A stretch of 64,000 nucleotides of DNA, taken from NCBI GenBank assembly GCA_052324925.1, contig JBQPRE010000004.1; one strand, given 5' to 3'. Within the stretch, counting starts at the first letter, position 1. Each line of letters begins with the position of its first letter. Below the pieces are notes generated by a model. It was not told the origin of the DNA. It did no database searches and worked only from the letters and a program-made list of their open reading frames with translations. A program made the translations under genes and the position numbers. Source of the DNA: Flavimobilis sp052324925 (GTDB lineage Bacteria; Actinomycetota; Actinomycetes; Actinomycetales; Cellulomonadaceae). Shown piece after piece: positions 33,144 through 42,111 of the stretch.

Positions 33144-34532
33144 GTGGCTTCAACCTCCAAGCGTCTCGACGCCGTCATCTCCCTCGCCAAGCGCCGGGGC
33201 TTCGTCTTCCAGGCAGGTGAGATCTACGGAGGCTCGCGCTCGGCCTGGGACTACGGGCCCCTGGGCGCCGAGCTCAAGGAGAACATCAAGCGCCAGTGGT
33301 GGCAGTCGATGGTCCGCGGCCGCGAGGACGTCGTCGGGATCGACTCCTCGGTCATCCTGCCACGCAAGGTGTGGGAGGCGTCGGGTCACGTCGCCGTCTT
33401 CACCGACCCGCTCATCGAGTGCACGAGCTGCCACAAGCGCTTTCGTGCCGACACGCTCCTTGAGGAGTTCGAGGAGAAGAAGGGGCGCGCAGCTGAGAAC
33501 GGCCTCGCCGACGTCGCCTGCCCCAACTGCGGCACGCGTGAGGCGTGGACCGAGCCCCAGAACTTCTCGGGCCTCCTCAAGACGTACCTCGGCGCTGTCG
33601 ACAACGAAGAGGGCATGCACTACCTGCGTCCCGAGACGGCTCAGGGCATCTTCGTGAACTTCGCCAACGTCCAGACTGCCTCCCGCATGAAGCCCCCCTT
33701 CGGAATCGGCCAGATCGGTAAGTCGTTCCGCAACGAGATCACACCGGGCAACTTCATCTTCCGGACGCGTGAGTTCGAGCAGATGGAGATGGAGTTCTTC
33801 GTCGAGCCCGGAACGGACGAGGAATGGCACCAGACGTGGATCGACACGCGCATGGCCTGGTACACGGACCTCGGCGTCGACGCTGACAACCTGCGTCTGT
33901 ACGAGCACCCGCAGGAGAAGCTCTCGCACTACTCCAAGCGCACGGTCGACATCGAGTACCGCTTCGGGTTCACCGGTTCGGAGTGGGGCGAGCTCGAGGG
34001 CATCGCGAACCGCACCGACTACGACCTGCGGACGCACTCGGAGATCTCGGGCAAGGACCTGTCGTACTTCGACCAGGCCAAGAACGAGCGCTACTTCCCG
34101 TACGTCATCGAGCCGGCGGCGGGCCTCACCCGGTCGCTCATGGCGTTCCTCGTCGAGGCCTATGCCGAGGACGAGGCTCCCAACGCGAAGGGCGGTGTCG
34201 ACGTGCGGACGGTGCTGCGCCTCGACCACCGTCTCGCGCCAGTCAAGGCTGCGGTTCTGCCGCTCTCGCGCAACGCGGACCTCTCGCCCAAGGCGCGTGA
34301 CCTCGCGACCCGCTTGCGCAAGCACTGGAACGTCGACTTCGACGACGCGGGTGCGATCGGCCGTCGCTACCGTCGCCAGGACGAGATCGGCACGCCCTTC
34401 TGCATCACGGTCGACTTCGACACGCTCGAGGACCACGCCGTGACGATCCGCCACCGTGACTCGATGGAGCAGGAGCGCGTCGCGCTCGACCAGGTCGAAG
34501 CGTTCCTCGCGGCGCGTCTTCTCGGCGCCTGA
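33144..34532 (+). CDS. glyS: Glycyl-tRNA synthetase (dimeric, single-chain type)
   Basis: A 462-residue class II enzyme. RRGFVFQAGEIYGGSRSAWDYGPLG opens the catalytic core, with an inserted zinc motif CTSCHKRF ... CPNCGTRE (residues about 93-133). Motif 2 contains GKSFRNEITPGNFIFRTREFEQMEMEFF and motif 3 region is EPAAGLTRSLMAF. The anticodon-binding domain ends the protein. It is the alpha2 archaeal/eukaryal-like form, normal in actinobacteria. The GTG has GGAG 10 nt upstream. It lies divergent from the zinc operon. Confidence 0.97.
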   Translation: MASTSKRLDAVISLAKRRGFVFQAGEIYGGSRSAWDYGPLGAELKENIKRQWWQSMVRGREDVVGIDSSVILPRKVWEASGHVAVFTDPLIECTSCHKRFRADTLLEEFEEKKGRAAENGLADVACPNCGTREAWTEPQNFSGLLKTYLGAVDNEEGMHYLRPETAQGIFVNFANVQTASRMKPPFGIGQIGKSFRNEITPGNFIFRTREFEQMEMEFFVEPGTDEEWHQTWIDTRMAWYTDLGVDADNLRLYEHPQEKLSHYSKRTVDIEYRFGFTGSEWGELEGIANRTDYDLRTHSEISGKDLSYFDQAKNERYFPYVIEPAAGLTRSLMAFLVEAYAEDEAPNAKGGVDVRTVLRLDHRLAPVKAAVLPLSRNADLSPKARDLATRLRKHWNVDFDDAGAIGRRYRRQDEIGTPFCITVDFDTLEDHAVTIRHRDSMEQERVALDQVEAFLAARLLGA

Positions 34533-34540
34533 GACACGGA

Positions 34541-34577
34541 CCGAGGGGCCGACGGCGACATACCGTCGGCCCCTCGG
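34541..34577 (+). terminator. glyS terminator
   Basis: A perfect 15-bp stem, CCGAGGGGCCGACGG (34541-34555) with CCGTCGGCCCCTCGG (34563-34577), and a 7-nt loop, 8 nt after the glyS stop. Confidence 0.82.
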
Positions 34578-34661
34578 CCGTTCCGGGGTGCGCGAGCGCT
34601 CCCGGACGTCACCGTTCCCCGCGTGGCGGACGCCACGTCGAGGCCCGCGAGGCACGATGGG

Positions 34662-35894
34662 ATGATGGATGCCATGACCGCGACGACCTCGACCACCGCG
34701 CCGCCCCTCCGCGCCGAGGGCGCGGCCGTGACCGCCGGGCCGGGTGGCGCCGTCCTGCCGCCTTTGCAGATCGGGCCTCACACGGTTGAGACGCCCGTCG
34801 TCCTGGCGCCCATGGCGGGCGTGACGAACAGCGCGTTCCGACGCCTGTGCCGCGAGCATGGCGCGGGGCTGTACGTCGCGGAGATGGTGACGTCGCGCGC
34901 GCTCGTCGCGCGCAACGAGGAGTCGCTGCGGATCGTCACGTTCGAGCCCGACGAGGCGGTGCGCTCGGCGCAGGTCTACGGTGTCGACCCGGCGACCGTC
35001 GCTGCAGCCGTGCGCATCATCGCCGGCGAGGACCGTGCCGATCACGTCGACCTCAACTTCGGGTGTCCCGTCCCCAAGGTGACGCGCAAGGGTGGCGGGG
35101 CTGCGCTCCCGTGGAAGCGCGAGCTGTTCACGAGCATCGTCGGCGCGGCCGTCGAGGCCGCCGCTCCCTATGGCGTTCCGGTGACGATCAAGATGCGCAA
35201 GGGGATCGACGCCGATCACGAGACGTACCTTGAGGCGGGGCTTCTCGCCGAGGGCCTCGGCGTCGCGTCGGTCGCGTTGCACGCGCGTACGGCCGCAGAG
35301 CACTACTCGGGCCGCGCGGACTGGTCCGCGATCGCCGAGCTCAAGCGCACGGTGCGGAGCATCCCGGTGCTGGGCAACGGGGACATCTGGTCGGCCGAGG
35401 ACGCCCTGGAGATGGTGCGGACGACGGGCTGCGACGGGGTCGTCGTCGGACGGGGATGTCAGGGGCGGCCGTGGCTCTTCCACGACCTCGCGGCAGCCTT
35501 CGCGGGCCGTCCGGACCGCCTGCGTCCGGGGCTGGCCATGGTCGCCGAGACGATCATGCGGCACGGCGAGCTCATGGTCGAGGAGTTCGGTGACGAGGGC
35601 CGTGGCACGCGGGAGCTGCGCAAGCACATGGCGTGGTACCTCAAGGGCTATGCGGTCGGTGGCGACGCGCGCCGCGCGCTCGCGATGGTGTCGTCGCTCG
35701 CTGAGCTGCGGACGCTGCTCGACGCGCTTGATCTTGACGCGCCCTACCCGGGCGAGGCCGCGGAGGGCACGCGGGGGCGTCAGGGCACCCCGAAGACCCC
35801 GCACCTGCCCGAGGGCTGGCTTGACTCGCGCGAGCTCGATGACGACTTCCGCGCCCGTCTTCTCGAGGCGGAGCTCGCGGTCTCGGGAGGCTGA
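34662..35894 (+). CDS. dusB: tRNA-dihydrouridine synthase, DusB-type
   Basis: About 410 residues. FMN-dependent TIM barrel with VVLAPMAGVTNSAFRRLCRE, DHVDLNFGCPVPKVTRKGGG (catalytic Cys in the GCP motif), PVTIKMRKGID, ALHARTAAEHYSG, IPVLGNGDIWSAEDAL and VVVGRGCQGRPWLF. The C-terminal helical domain has HMAWYLKGYAVGGDARRAL. It reduces uridines in the tRNA D-loop. Starts at 34623 (GTG), 34662, 34665 and 34674 are all in frame and the first residues are low complexity; 34662 is a compromise. Read alone downstream of the glyS terminator. Confidence 0.93.
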   Translation: MMDAMTATTSTTAPPLRAEGAAVTAGPGGAVLPPLQIGPHTVETPVVLAPMAGVTNSAFRRLCREHGAGLYVAEMVTSRALVARNEESLRIVTFEPDEAVRSAQVYGVDPATVAAAVRIIAGEDRADHVDLNFGCPVPKVTRKGGGAALPWKRELFTSIVGAAVEAAAPYGVPVTIKMRKGIDADHETYLEAGLLAEGLGVASVALHARTAAEHYSGRADWSAIAELKRTVRSIPVLGNGDIWSAEDALEMVRTTGCDGVVVGRGCQGRPWLFHDLAAAFAGRPDRLRPGLAMVAETIMRHGELMVEEFGDEGRGTRELRKHMAWYLKGYAVGGDARRALAMVSSLAELRTLLDALDLDAPYPGEAAEGTRGRQGTPKTPHLPEGWLDSRELDDDFRARLLEAELAVSGG

Positions 35895-35924
35895 CGCGAC
35901 GTCGTGGCGGTCCCGCGAGGCTCT

Positions 35925-35944
35925 GCAAGTTTCTGTATGCTTGC
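35925..35944 (+). promoter_or_regulatory. Amylase promoter with GCAAG/CTTGC inverted repeat
   Basis: GCAAG (35925-35929) and CTTGC (35940-35944) flank a 10-nt spacer, and the -10 candidate TATGCT (35936-35941) overlaps the right arm. Related GCAA/TTGC arms occur at the binding-protein promoter at 40711-40745, which suggests a shared maltose-type repressor. Confidence 0.5.
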
Positions 35945-35970
35945 GACGTCATTGTCGACGAGGGAGCCCC

Positions 35971-37503
35971 ATGAGAACCGCACGCACGACCTTCCGTCTC
36001 GCCGGTGTAGCAGCCGTCGCAGCCATGCTCGCGGCGTGCTCAGGCGGCACCGCGGCCCCCGACGGAACGGCCTCGCTCACGGATGCCGCGGCGCCTGACA
36101 CCTCCGTGGCGACGTCAGCCGGCCCGGACGCCGGCCCGCTCCCGGGCGTCGGCATCCAGATGTTCCAGTGGACGTGGGACTCGATCGCGCGCGAGTGCAC
36201 CGACGTCCTCGGCCCCCGCGGCATCAGCTGGGTGCTCACCTCGCCGCCCCAGGAGCACATCGTCGGAGCGCAGTGGTGGACCTCCTACCAGCCCGTCAGC
36301 CATGAGATCGAGTCGCGGCTCGGCACGCGTGAGCAGTTCGCCGACATGGTGGCGACGTGCGACGACGCGGGCGTCGGCATCGTCGCCGACGCGGTCCTCA
36401 ACCACATGGCGGGTCAGAACGACCCCGGGACAGGCTGGGCCGGCTCGGACTACGAGCACTACGAATACCCGGGCCTCTTCTCGGACGCCGAGGGCGACTT
36501 CCACCACTGCGACGCCCTCGACGGCGACATCCAGAACTACAAGAACGCCGACGAGGTCCAAGGGTGCGAGCTCGTCAACCTCGCGGACCTCGCGACCGAG
36601 ACCGAGCGCGTGCGCACGGCGCTCGCCGCCTACCTCGCCGACCTCGTCGACCTCGGTGTGGCAGGCGTGCGCGTCGACGCAGCCAAGCACATGCCTCCGG
36701 CCGACATCGCGGCCATCCTCGCGGATCTTCCGGCTGACGCGGTCGTCTGGCAGGAGGTCATCCGAGGTGGTGGCGAGCCCGTGACGCCCGAGCAGTATGT
36801 CGACAACGGTGCGGTCTTCGAGTTCGGCTACGGACGCGAGCTCGTCGGGCTCCTCGGAGGATCGACATTCCGGCAGGCGCTCACGCTCGGGGAGCGGGGC
36901 ATGCTCGAGTCGGAGTCGGCGGTGGTCTTCGTGACCAACCACGACACGGAACGCAACGGCGAGACCCTCATGGCGCAGGACGACGAGTACCTCCTGGCCA
37001 ACGTGCTCATGCTCGCTGGGGCCTACGGCACGCCCGTGCTCTACTCGGGCTACACGTTCGAGGACCGTGACGCGGGCCCGGCGCAGGACCCGGACGGTCG
37101 CGTCCTCGACGCCTCGTGCACCGAGGGCGTCGGCCCGGGTTCAGAGCTCGAGGTCGGCGCATGGACGTGCGAGCAGCGCTGGCCGGGCGTCCAGGGCATG
37201 CTCCAATGGCGTTCCGTCACGGACGGAGCCGGGCTCACGGCGGTCGACGACTCGGCCTCGGACGTCCTGGCGTTCTCGCGAGGGAAGCTCGGGATGATCA
37301 TCGTCAACCGGGACGACGAGGCTGTCGTCGGCACGTGGACCACGACCCTCGCACCGGGGACATATTGCGATGTGTCCGCAGGTCCGGTCAGCACGAAGGG
37401 GTGCGGAGGCGCTACGATCGAGGTCGCAGCAGGGGGCACAGTGACTGCTACGGTTCCTGCCAGGGGTTTTGTGGCTGTGCATGCTGAAGGTCACGCAGGG
37501 TGA
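35971..37503 (+). CDS. Secreted alpha-amylase lipoprotein (GH13)
   Basis: 510 residues. Signal peptide with lipobox MLAAC (Cys23) and a Gly/Ala/Thr-rich linker, then a GH13 barrel beginning GVGIQMFQWTWDSIA. Catalytic residues are visible: nucleophile Asp236 (VRVDAAKHM), acid/base Glu262 (VWQEVI) and transition-state stabiliser Asp325 (TNHDTERNG). DAVLNHMAG carries the conserved barrel Asn-His. The beta-sheet C domain ends the protein; no starch-binding domain is present. This compact, animal-type layout is common in actinobacterial endo-amylases (GH13_32-like, inferred). It should cut starch outside the cell to maltodextrins for the nearby importer. AGGGAG precedes the ATG by 5 nt. Confidence 0.92.
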   Translation: MRTARTTFRLAGVAAVAAMLAACSGGTAAPDGTASLTDAAAPDTSVATSAGPDAGPLPGVGIQMFQWTWDSIARECTDVLGPRGISWVLTSPPQEHIVGAQWWTSYQPVSHEIESRLGTREQFADMVATCDDAGVGIVADAVLNHMAGQNDPGTGWAGSDYEHYEYPGLFSDAEGDFHHCDALDGDIQNYKNADEVQGCELVNLADLATETERVRTALAAYLADLVDLGVAGVRVDAAKHMPPADIAAILADLPADAVVWQEVIRGGGEPVTPEQYVDNGAVFEFGYGRELVGLLGGSTFRQALTLGERGMLESESAVVFVTNHDTERNGETLMAQDDEYLLANVLMLAGAYGTPVLYSGYTFEDRDAGPAQDPDGRVLDASCTEGVGPGSELEVGAWTCEQRWPGVQGMLQWRSVTDGAGLTAVDDSASDVLAFSRGKLGMIIVNRDDEAVVGTWTTTLAPGTYCDVSAGPVSTKGCGGATIEVAAGGTVTATVPARGFVAVHAEGHAG

Positions 37504-37577
37504 CCTGAGGCCCAAGATCCGCCGCGTGGGTTGCGCGCGTGTCGTGGACGGACACGCGCGCTCGCGCGGCAGGGCGA

Positions 37578-37606
37578 GAGGGCGGTGGCCGGTGGCCACC
37601 GCCCTC
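37578..37606. terminator. Bidirectional terminator between amylase and glucosidase genes
   Basis: A perfect 13-bp stem, GAGGGCGGTGGCC (37578-37590) with GGCCACCGCCCTC (37594-37606), and a 3-nt loop, between two convergent genes. Confidence 0.78.
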
Positions 37607-37640
37607 CGTTCATGTCTGAGCCGGCGTGGTACGCCAGTCC

Positions 37641-39371
37641 CTACGCCGCGGGCACCGCCCACACCGTTGTGTCGACGGGCACGCCGCCTGCGGCGAGCGG
37701 TCCGCTCGCGACGACGACCTCGTAGCCGCGGGGAAGAGCCACGGGCTCGGCCCCGAAGTTCGTGATGACGAGGAGGTCGTCGGTGCAGAACGCGAGGACG
37801 TTCGCGTCGTCGGCATGGGCGTCGACCCAGGCGAACGCACCGTCGCCGAGGTGTCGCTCGGCACGGATCGCGAGCGCCGAGTGGTACAGCTCGAGCGTCG
37901 AGCCGGCCACGCCCGCTTGGGCGTCGGCGGCCAGGGCGCGGTAGGACTCGGGCTGCGGCAGCCACGTCGCGCCCGATGGGCCGAAGCCGAGCCCGGGCGC
38001 GTCGGCCTCCCACGGCAGCGGGATGCGGCAGCCGTCGCGACCTGCCTCCTGCTGACCCGTGCGGAACCACGTCGGGTCCTGACGCAGCGTGTCCTCGAGG
38101 GTCGTGTGCTCGGGGAGCCCGAGCTCCTCGCCCTGGTAGAGGTATGCCGACCCGGGCAGGGCGAGCATCTGCAGCGTCGCAGCGCGAGCGCGACGAAGCC
38201 CGAGCTCCGCGTCGGGCTGCGCGTCGTGCGCGCGAATGCCGTTGGGGCGGTGCCCTGCGGGCAGCGCGAGCCGGGAGGCGTGACGGATGACGTCGTGGTT
38301 CGAGAGCACCCACGTGCACGGGGCGCCCACAGCGTCGTAGACCTGGAACGACTCGGTGATCGTCGCGCGCAGAGCCGTGGCGTCCCACTCGGTCGTGAGG
38401 TAGGGGAAGTTGAACGCCTGCTGCATCTCGTCGGGACGAACGTAGTCGGCGAGCGAGGACAGGGGCTCGACCCAGGCCTCGGCGACGAGGGCGCGGTCAC
38501 CGTCGTACTCGGCGAGGACGGCGTTCCACTCGCGGTAGATGTCGTGCACGCCGGGCTGGTCGAACATCGGTGAGAGGCTCGTCTGCTGCGCCGCCGCCCC
38601 GTCAGATCCCGTGACCATCGCGGTCGACCAGTCCCAGTCGGGAAGGCCGGGCTTCTTGACGAGCCCGTGGGCGACGTCGACGCGGAAGCCGTCGACTCCA
38701 CGGTCGAGCCAGAAGCGCAGCACCGAGCGGAGCTCGTCGTGGACCTCTTGGCGCGTCCAGTCGAGGTCGGGCTGGCTCGTGTCGAAGAGGTGGAGGTACC
38801 ACTGGCGGTCGCCGGTGAGGCCGAGCTCGGACGCGTCGGGGCGCTGGTCGACGCGCGTCCAGGCGGGACCGCCGAAGATCGAGGTCCAGTTGTTGGGCGG
38901 CGTCTCGCCGCCGTCGCGGCCCTCGCGGAAGAGGTAGCGGTCGCGTGCGGCGGAGCCGGCTCCGGCGCGCAGTGCTTCCTGGAACCAGACGTGCTGGTCG
39001 GAGGTGTGGTTGGGCACGAGGTCGACGATGAGGCGCAGCCCGAGCTCGGTCGCGCGGGTGCGGAGGGCGTCGAAGTCGTCCAGGGTTCCGAAGAGCGGGT
39101 CGACGTCGCGGTAGTCGGTGACGTCGTAGCCGCCGTCGGCCTGTGGTGAGCGGTAGAAGGGCGAGAGCCACAGGGCATCGACGCCGAGCGCCGCGAGGTG
39201 GTCGAGGCGACGCGTGATGCCGGCGAGGTCACCCATGCCGTCGCCGTTGCTGTCGGCGAACGACCGGGGATAGACCTGGTAGATGACGGCCTGACGCCAC
39301 CACTCTCCGTGGGGTCGGGCGGCGTGAACAAGGGTCGTCGCGCACGTGGGCGACGAAGCTGAAAGGGTCAC
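37641..39371 (-). CDS. GH13 alpha-glucosidase/oligo-1,6-glucosidase-like enzyme
   Basis: A 576-residue cytoplasmic enzyme without a signal peptide. EWWRQAVIYQVYPRSFADSN and GDGMGDLAGITRRLDHLAAL are the usual opening of the alpha-glucosidase subfamilies. Nucleophile Asp232 (FRVDVAHGL), acid/base Glu298 (LVAEAWVE) and Asp360 (VLSNHDVIRH) are all present. It should release glucose from imported maltooligosaccharides; alpha-1,4 versus alpha-1,6 preference cannot be fixed by eye. The GTG start has GGAG about 12 nt upstream. It lies downstream of the LacI gene on the same strand but has its own palindromic operator. Confidence 0.92.
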   Translation of the reverse strand: MTLSASSPTCATTLVHAARPHGEWWRQAVIYQVYPRSFADSNGDGMGDLAGITRRLDHLAALGVDALWLSPFYRSPQADGGYDVTDYRDVDPLFGTLDDFDALRTRATELGLRLIVDLVPNHTSDQHVWFQEALRAGAGSAARDRYLFREGRDGGETPPNNWTSIFGGPAWTRVDQRPDASELGLTGDRQWYLHLFDTSQPDLDWTRQEVHDELRSVLRFWLDRGVDGFRVDVAHGLVKKPGLPDWDWSTAMVTGSDGAAAQQTSLSPMFDQPGVHDIYREWNAVLAEYDGDRALVAEAWVEPLSSLADYVRPDEMQQAFNFPYLTTEWDATALRATITESFQVYDAVGAPCTWVLSNHDVIRHASRLALPAGHRPNGIRAHDAQPDAELGLRRARAATLQMLALPGSAYLYQGEELGLPEHTTLEDTLRQDPTWFRTGQQEAGRDGCRIPLPWEADAPGLGFGPSGATWLPQPESYRALAADAQAGVAGSTLELYHSALAIRAERHLGDGAFAWVDAHADDANVLAFCTDDLLVITNFGAEPVALPRGYEVVVASGPLAAGGVPVDTTVWAVPAA

Positions 39372-39400
39372 GGGTGGACGCTCCGGGGCTCGGCGGGCCG

Positions 39401-39418
39401 GTTCGAATCGATTCGAAC
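39401..39418 (-). promoter_or_regulatory. 18-bp perfect palindrome upstream of the glucosidase
   Basis: GTTCGAATCGATTCGAAC is fully self-complementary with a central CG, typical of a LacI-family operator. It begins 30 nt upstream of the GTG at 39371. Its sequence differs from the GCAA/TTGC-type sites at the amylase and transporter promoters. Confidence 0.72.
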
Positions 39419-39525
39419 GGACTTAGAGACTAACCCGCGTGCCGGGAGTTGCTGCAAGTCCCAGATGAACCGCTCGGCTCCCGTCACGTCCCACGCGCAC
39501 GAGACACGTCGCTGGGAGGAGTTGC

Positions 39526-39543
39526 CCGCGGCGTGCGCCGCGG
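39526..39543 (-). terminator. Hairpin after the LacI-type repressor gene
   Basis: CCGCGGCG (39526-39533) pairs with CGCCGCGG (39536-39543), 11 nt after the repressor stop on the minus strand. The very short loop and lack of T-tract make its termination activity doubtful. Confidence 0.35.
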
Positions 39544-39553
39544 ACGCCCTGCG

Positions 39554-40591
39554 TCACTCGCCTTGGGGTGCGACGCCGGTGGACTCCCGGACGACGAGCT
39601 CGGGGTGGAAGAGGATCTCCGAGCGAGACACCGTCTCTCCCGTGATCTGAGCGATGAGCGAGGTGACGGCGGCCGCACCCATGGCCGTGACCGGCTGCCG
39701 GATCGTCGTGAGCGGCGGCTCGGTGAAGGCGATGAGGGGGGAGTCGTCGAAGCCGATGACCGAGACGTCCCGCGGCGTCCGCAGACCGCGTGCACGCACG
39801 GCGCGTGTGGCCCCGAGCGCCATGAGGTCCGAGCCGCACACGATGCCCGTGTGGCCTGAGTCGATGAGCTCGCCTGCAGCGGCCGCGCCACCCTCGACAG
39901 TGAAGAGCGAGGTGGCGACATGGGGGGTCACCTCTTCGATACCGAGGTGACGCTCGAGCGCGGCGGCGAAGCCCTCGCGCTTGCGATGCACCGGCACGTA
40001 ACGCTCCTGGCCGATGGCCAGGCCGATCGAGCGGTGGCCGAGCGAGACGAGATGGCGGACGGCCAGCTCCATGGACGTGACGTCGTCGTTCGAGATGAAC
40101 GACGCGTCGACGCCCTCGGCGAAGCCGTTGACCATGACGAGGGGAACGCCGCGCTCGCGCAGACGGTGGTAGCGCTCACGACTTGCCGACGTGTCGGCGT
40201 GGAGGCCAGAGACGAACACGATGCCCGCGACGCCGTGCTCGAGGAGCATCTCGATGTACTCGTCCTCGGTCGTGCCGCCGGGGGACTGGGTGCACAGGAG
40301 TGGCGTGTACCCGTGCTCCGAGAGTCGCGACTCGATCGCTTGCGCGAACGCGGGGAAGATCGGGTTGGTGAGCTCGGGGACGATGAGTCCGACGAGTCCC
40401 GCGGAATGACCACGGAGCTTCTCGGGGCGCTCGTAGCCGAGCAGGTCGAGAGCCGCGAGCACCGCTTGACGCGTCTCGCTCGAGACGCCGGCCTTCCCGT
40501 TGAGGACGCGGGAGACCGTGGCGGTGCTCACGCCTGCCTGCTGGGCGAGGTCAGTGAGTCGGGTGCGCACGGTGTGCAGGGTACGGGACAA
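39554..40591 (-). CDS. LacI-family transcriptional repressor of the maltodextrin locus
   Basis: A 345-residue repressor. Helix-turn-helix RLTDLAQQAGVSTATVSRVLNGKAGVSSETRQAVL is followed by the hinge helix LGYERPEKLRG and a periplasmic-binding-protein-like sensor domain (LVGLIVPELTNPIFPAFAQAIE ... VSVIGFDDSPLIAFTEPPLTTI). I place the start at TTG 40591 because AAGGAGG lies just 5 nt upstream; the GTG at 40570 has no such site. It is divergent from the transporter operon and upstream of the glucosidase, so a maltose/maltodextrin-responsive role (MalR-like) is inferred from context, not from sequence alone. Confidence 0.88.
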   Translation of the reverse strand: MSRTLHTVRTRLTDLAQQAGVSTATVSRVLNGKAGVSSETRQAVLAALDLLGYERPEKLRGHSAGLVGLIVPELTNPIFPAFAQAIESRLSEHGYTPLLCTQSPGGTTEDEYIEMLLEHGVAGIVFVSGLHADTSASRERYHRLRERGVPLVMVNGFAEGVDASFISNDDVTSMELAVRHLVSLGHRSIGLAIGQERYVPVHRKREGFAAALERHLGIEEVTPHVATSLFTVEGGAAAAGELIDSGHTGIVCGSDLMALGATRAVRARGLRTPRDVSVIGFDDSPLIAFTEPPLTTIRQPVTAMGAAAVTSLIAQITGETVSRSEILFHPELVVRESTGVAPQGE

Positions 40592-40667
40592 GAGGGCCTC
40601 CTTGCCATGTCCTCGTCCGTGTCGTCCCACGCGCGCTCTTCTGCGGCTGCCGTACGGGACGCTTCTA

Positions 40668-40691
40668 GGACCTCCGGCCGTCCGGAGGTCC
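40668..40691. other. Perfect hairpin in the lacI-malE intergenic region
   Basis: GGACCTCCGG (40668-40677) pairs with CCGGAGGTCC (40682-40691) around a 4-nt loop. It lies 77 nt before the repressor start and upstream of the binding-protein promoter, so it could be an operator or a transcriptional insulator. Its half-sites do not resemble the other palindromes here. Confidence 0.4.
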
Positions 40692-40710
40692 CCCAGGATG
40701 GGTGAACGCG

Positions 40711-40771
40711 GCAACCGTTGCATGAAAGTTACCGCAACGGCTTGCATCCCGTACACCCTGGCGTCTAGCGT
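40711..40771 (+). promoter_or_regulatory. Promoter of the maltodextrin operon with two GCAA/TTGC operators
   Basis: A perfect 11-bp palindrome GCAACCGTTGC (40711-40721) and a second site GCAACGGCTTGC (40734-40745) lie side by side. TTGCAT (40742-40747) and TAGCGT (40766-40771) with an 18-nt spacer make a plausible promoter, so the second site overlaps the -35. A LacI-type repressor bound here would exclude polymerase. The leader to the ATG at 40842 is about 65 nt. Confidence 0.65.
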
Positions 40772-40841
40772 CAGTCCCATCAGGGCGGAACTTGCTCACG
40801 CAGGTGGCCGCAAAGATGCACAGAAACGGGAGAATAATCAG

Positions 40842-42104
40842 ATGCGACGGAGCATCCCCATGGTTGCCGCGGCCCTCGGCCTCGGACTGACCCTCACCGC
40901 TTGCGCTGGCGACAAGGCTGCGGAGACGCCCACGACCCCCGCGCCGAAGGCCACCACGACCGAGGCCCCGAAGCTCTCCGGCGAGCTTTCGCTCTGGGTT
41001 GACGAAGAGCGCATCAAGGACCTCAAGGGTGTTGCTGCGGACTTCGAGGCCGAGTTCGGCGTCAAGGTCAACCTCACGCAGAAGGCCTTCGGCGACATCA
41101 AGACGGACTTCATCGCCCAGGGCTCCCAGGAGGGTGGCCCGGACGTCGTCGTCGGCGCGAACGACTGGACCGGCGAGCTCGTGGCCAACGGCCTCGTCGC
41201 TCCGATCCAGCTCGGTGACGCAGCTGCAGAGCTGTCCGACGGTGGCAAGGCCGCCTTCACCGACTCCGGCGCCCTCTACGGCGTGCCGTACGCGGTCGAG
41301 AACATTGCGCTCATCCGCAACAACGAGATCGTCAAGGAGACGCCCGAGACGTTCGCGGAGCTCCTCAAGCAGAACGACGAGCTCAAGAAGGACTACCCGA
41401 TCGTCGTCCAGCAGGACGCGAAGAACGGTGACTCCTACCACCTGTACCCGCTCATGACGTCGTTCGGCATCTCGTTCTTCGCCCAGAACGCTGACGGCAC
41501 GTACAAGACCGAGGCCGGCTTCGGCGGCGAGAAGGGCACCGCGTTCGTCGAGTGGCTCTCCGCCCAGGGCAAGAACGGCGCTGGCTGGCTCTCCGGCGAC
41601 ATCAACGGTGAGGTTGCGGCGTCCGCGTTCCGCGAGGGCAAGACGCCGTACATCATCACCGGTCCGTGGAACGTCGTGGGCGGCGAAGGCCGCTTCGTCG
41701 AGTCCGGCATGGACGTCTCGGTCCTCCCCGTCCCGTCCGCTGGCGGCGACATCTCGCGTCCGTTCGCTGGCTTCCAGGGCTTCTTCGTCAACGCGACGTC
41801 GAAGAACGCGCTTGCGGCCAACGCCTTCGCGTCCTACCTCGCCACGAGCGACGTGCAGACGCAGCTTTACAAGGAGGGTGGCCGTATCCCCGTGAACACG
41901 GTCTCCGCCGGTGCGGTTGACAACGAGGTCCTCAAGGGCTTCGCGGCTGCCGGCGTCAACGCCGTCCCGCAGCCTGGCTTCAAGGAGATGGACGCGGTGT
42001 GGGGCTCCATGGGCTCGACGCAGATCCAGATCATCGACGGTAAGGCGAAGGAGCCCGCAAAGCTCTGGGCCGACCTCGCTGAGACGGTCAACGGTCTCTT
42101 CTGA
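40842..42104 (+). CDS. malE: Maltodextrin ABC transporter substrate-binding lipoprotein
   Basis: 420 residues. Signal peptide with lipobox LTAC (Cys near residue 19), a Thr/Pro/Ala linker, then a MalE-type fold: LSGELSLWVDEERIKDLKGVAADF, DVVVGANDWTGELVANGLV, GALYGVPYAVENIALIRN, KTPYIITGPWNV and AFAGFQGFF-like text near 310. It captures maltose or maltodextrins at the cell surface for MalF and MalG. The choice of maltodextrin over another sugar rests on sequence resemblance and on the flanking amylases. GGGAG lies 11 nt upstream of the ATG. Confidence 0.9.
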   Translation: MRRSIPMVAAALGLGLTLTACAGDKAAETPTTPAPKATTTEAPKLSGELSLWVDEERIKDLKGVAADFEAEFGVKVNLTQKAFGDIKTDFIAQGSQEGGPDVVVGANDWTGELVANGLVAPIQLGDAAAELSDGGKAAFTDSGALYGVPYAVENIALIRNNEIVKETPETFAELLKQNDELKKDYPIVVQQDAKNGDSYHLYPLMTSFGISFFAQNADGTYKTEAGFGGEKGTAFVEWLSAQGKNGAGWLSGDINGEVAASAFREGKTPYIITGPWNVVGGEGRFVESGMDVSVLPVPSAGGDISRPFAGFQGFFVNATSKNALAANAFASYLATSDVQTQLYKEGGRIPVNTVSAGAVDNEVLKGFAAAGVNAVPQPGFKEMDAVWGSMGSTQIQIIDGKAKEPAKLWADLAETVNGLF

Positions 42105-42111
42105 CCCAACC

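Noticed and set aside
33150..35804. An 884-codon open frame antisense to glyS and dusB
   Set aside because: Both sense genes are certain. Long antisense frames arise from G/C-biased third positions, and the translation is low-complexity.
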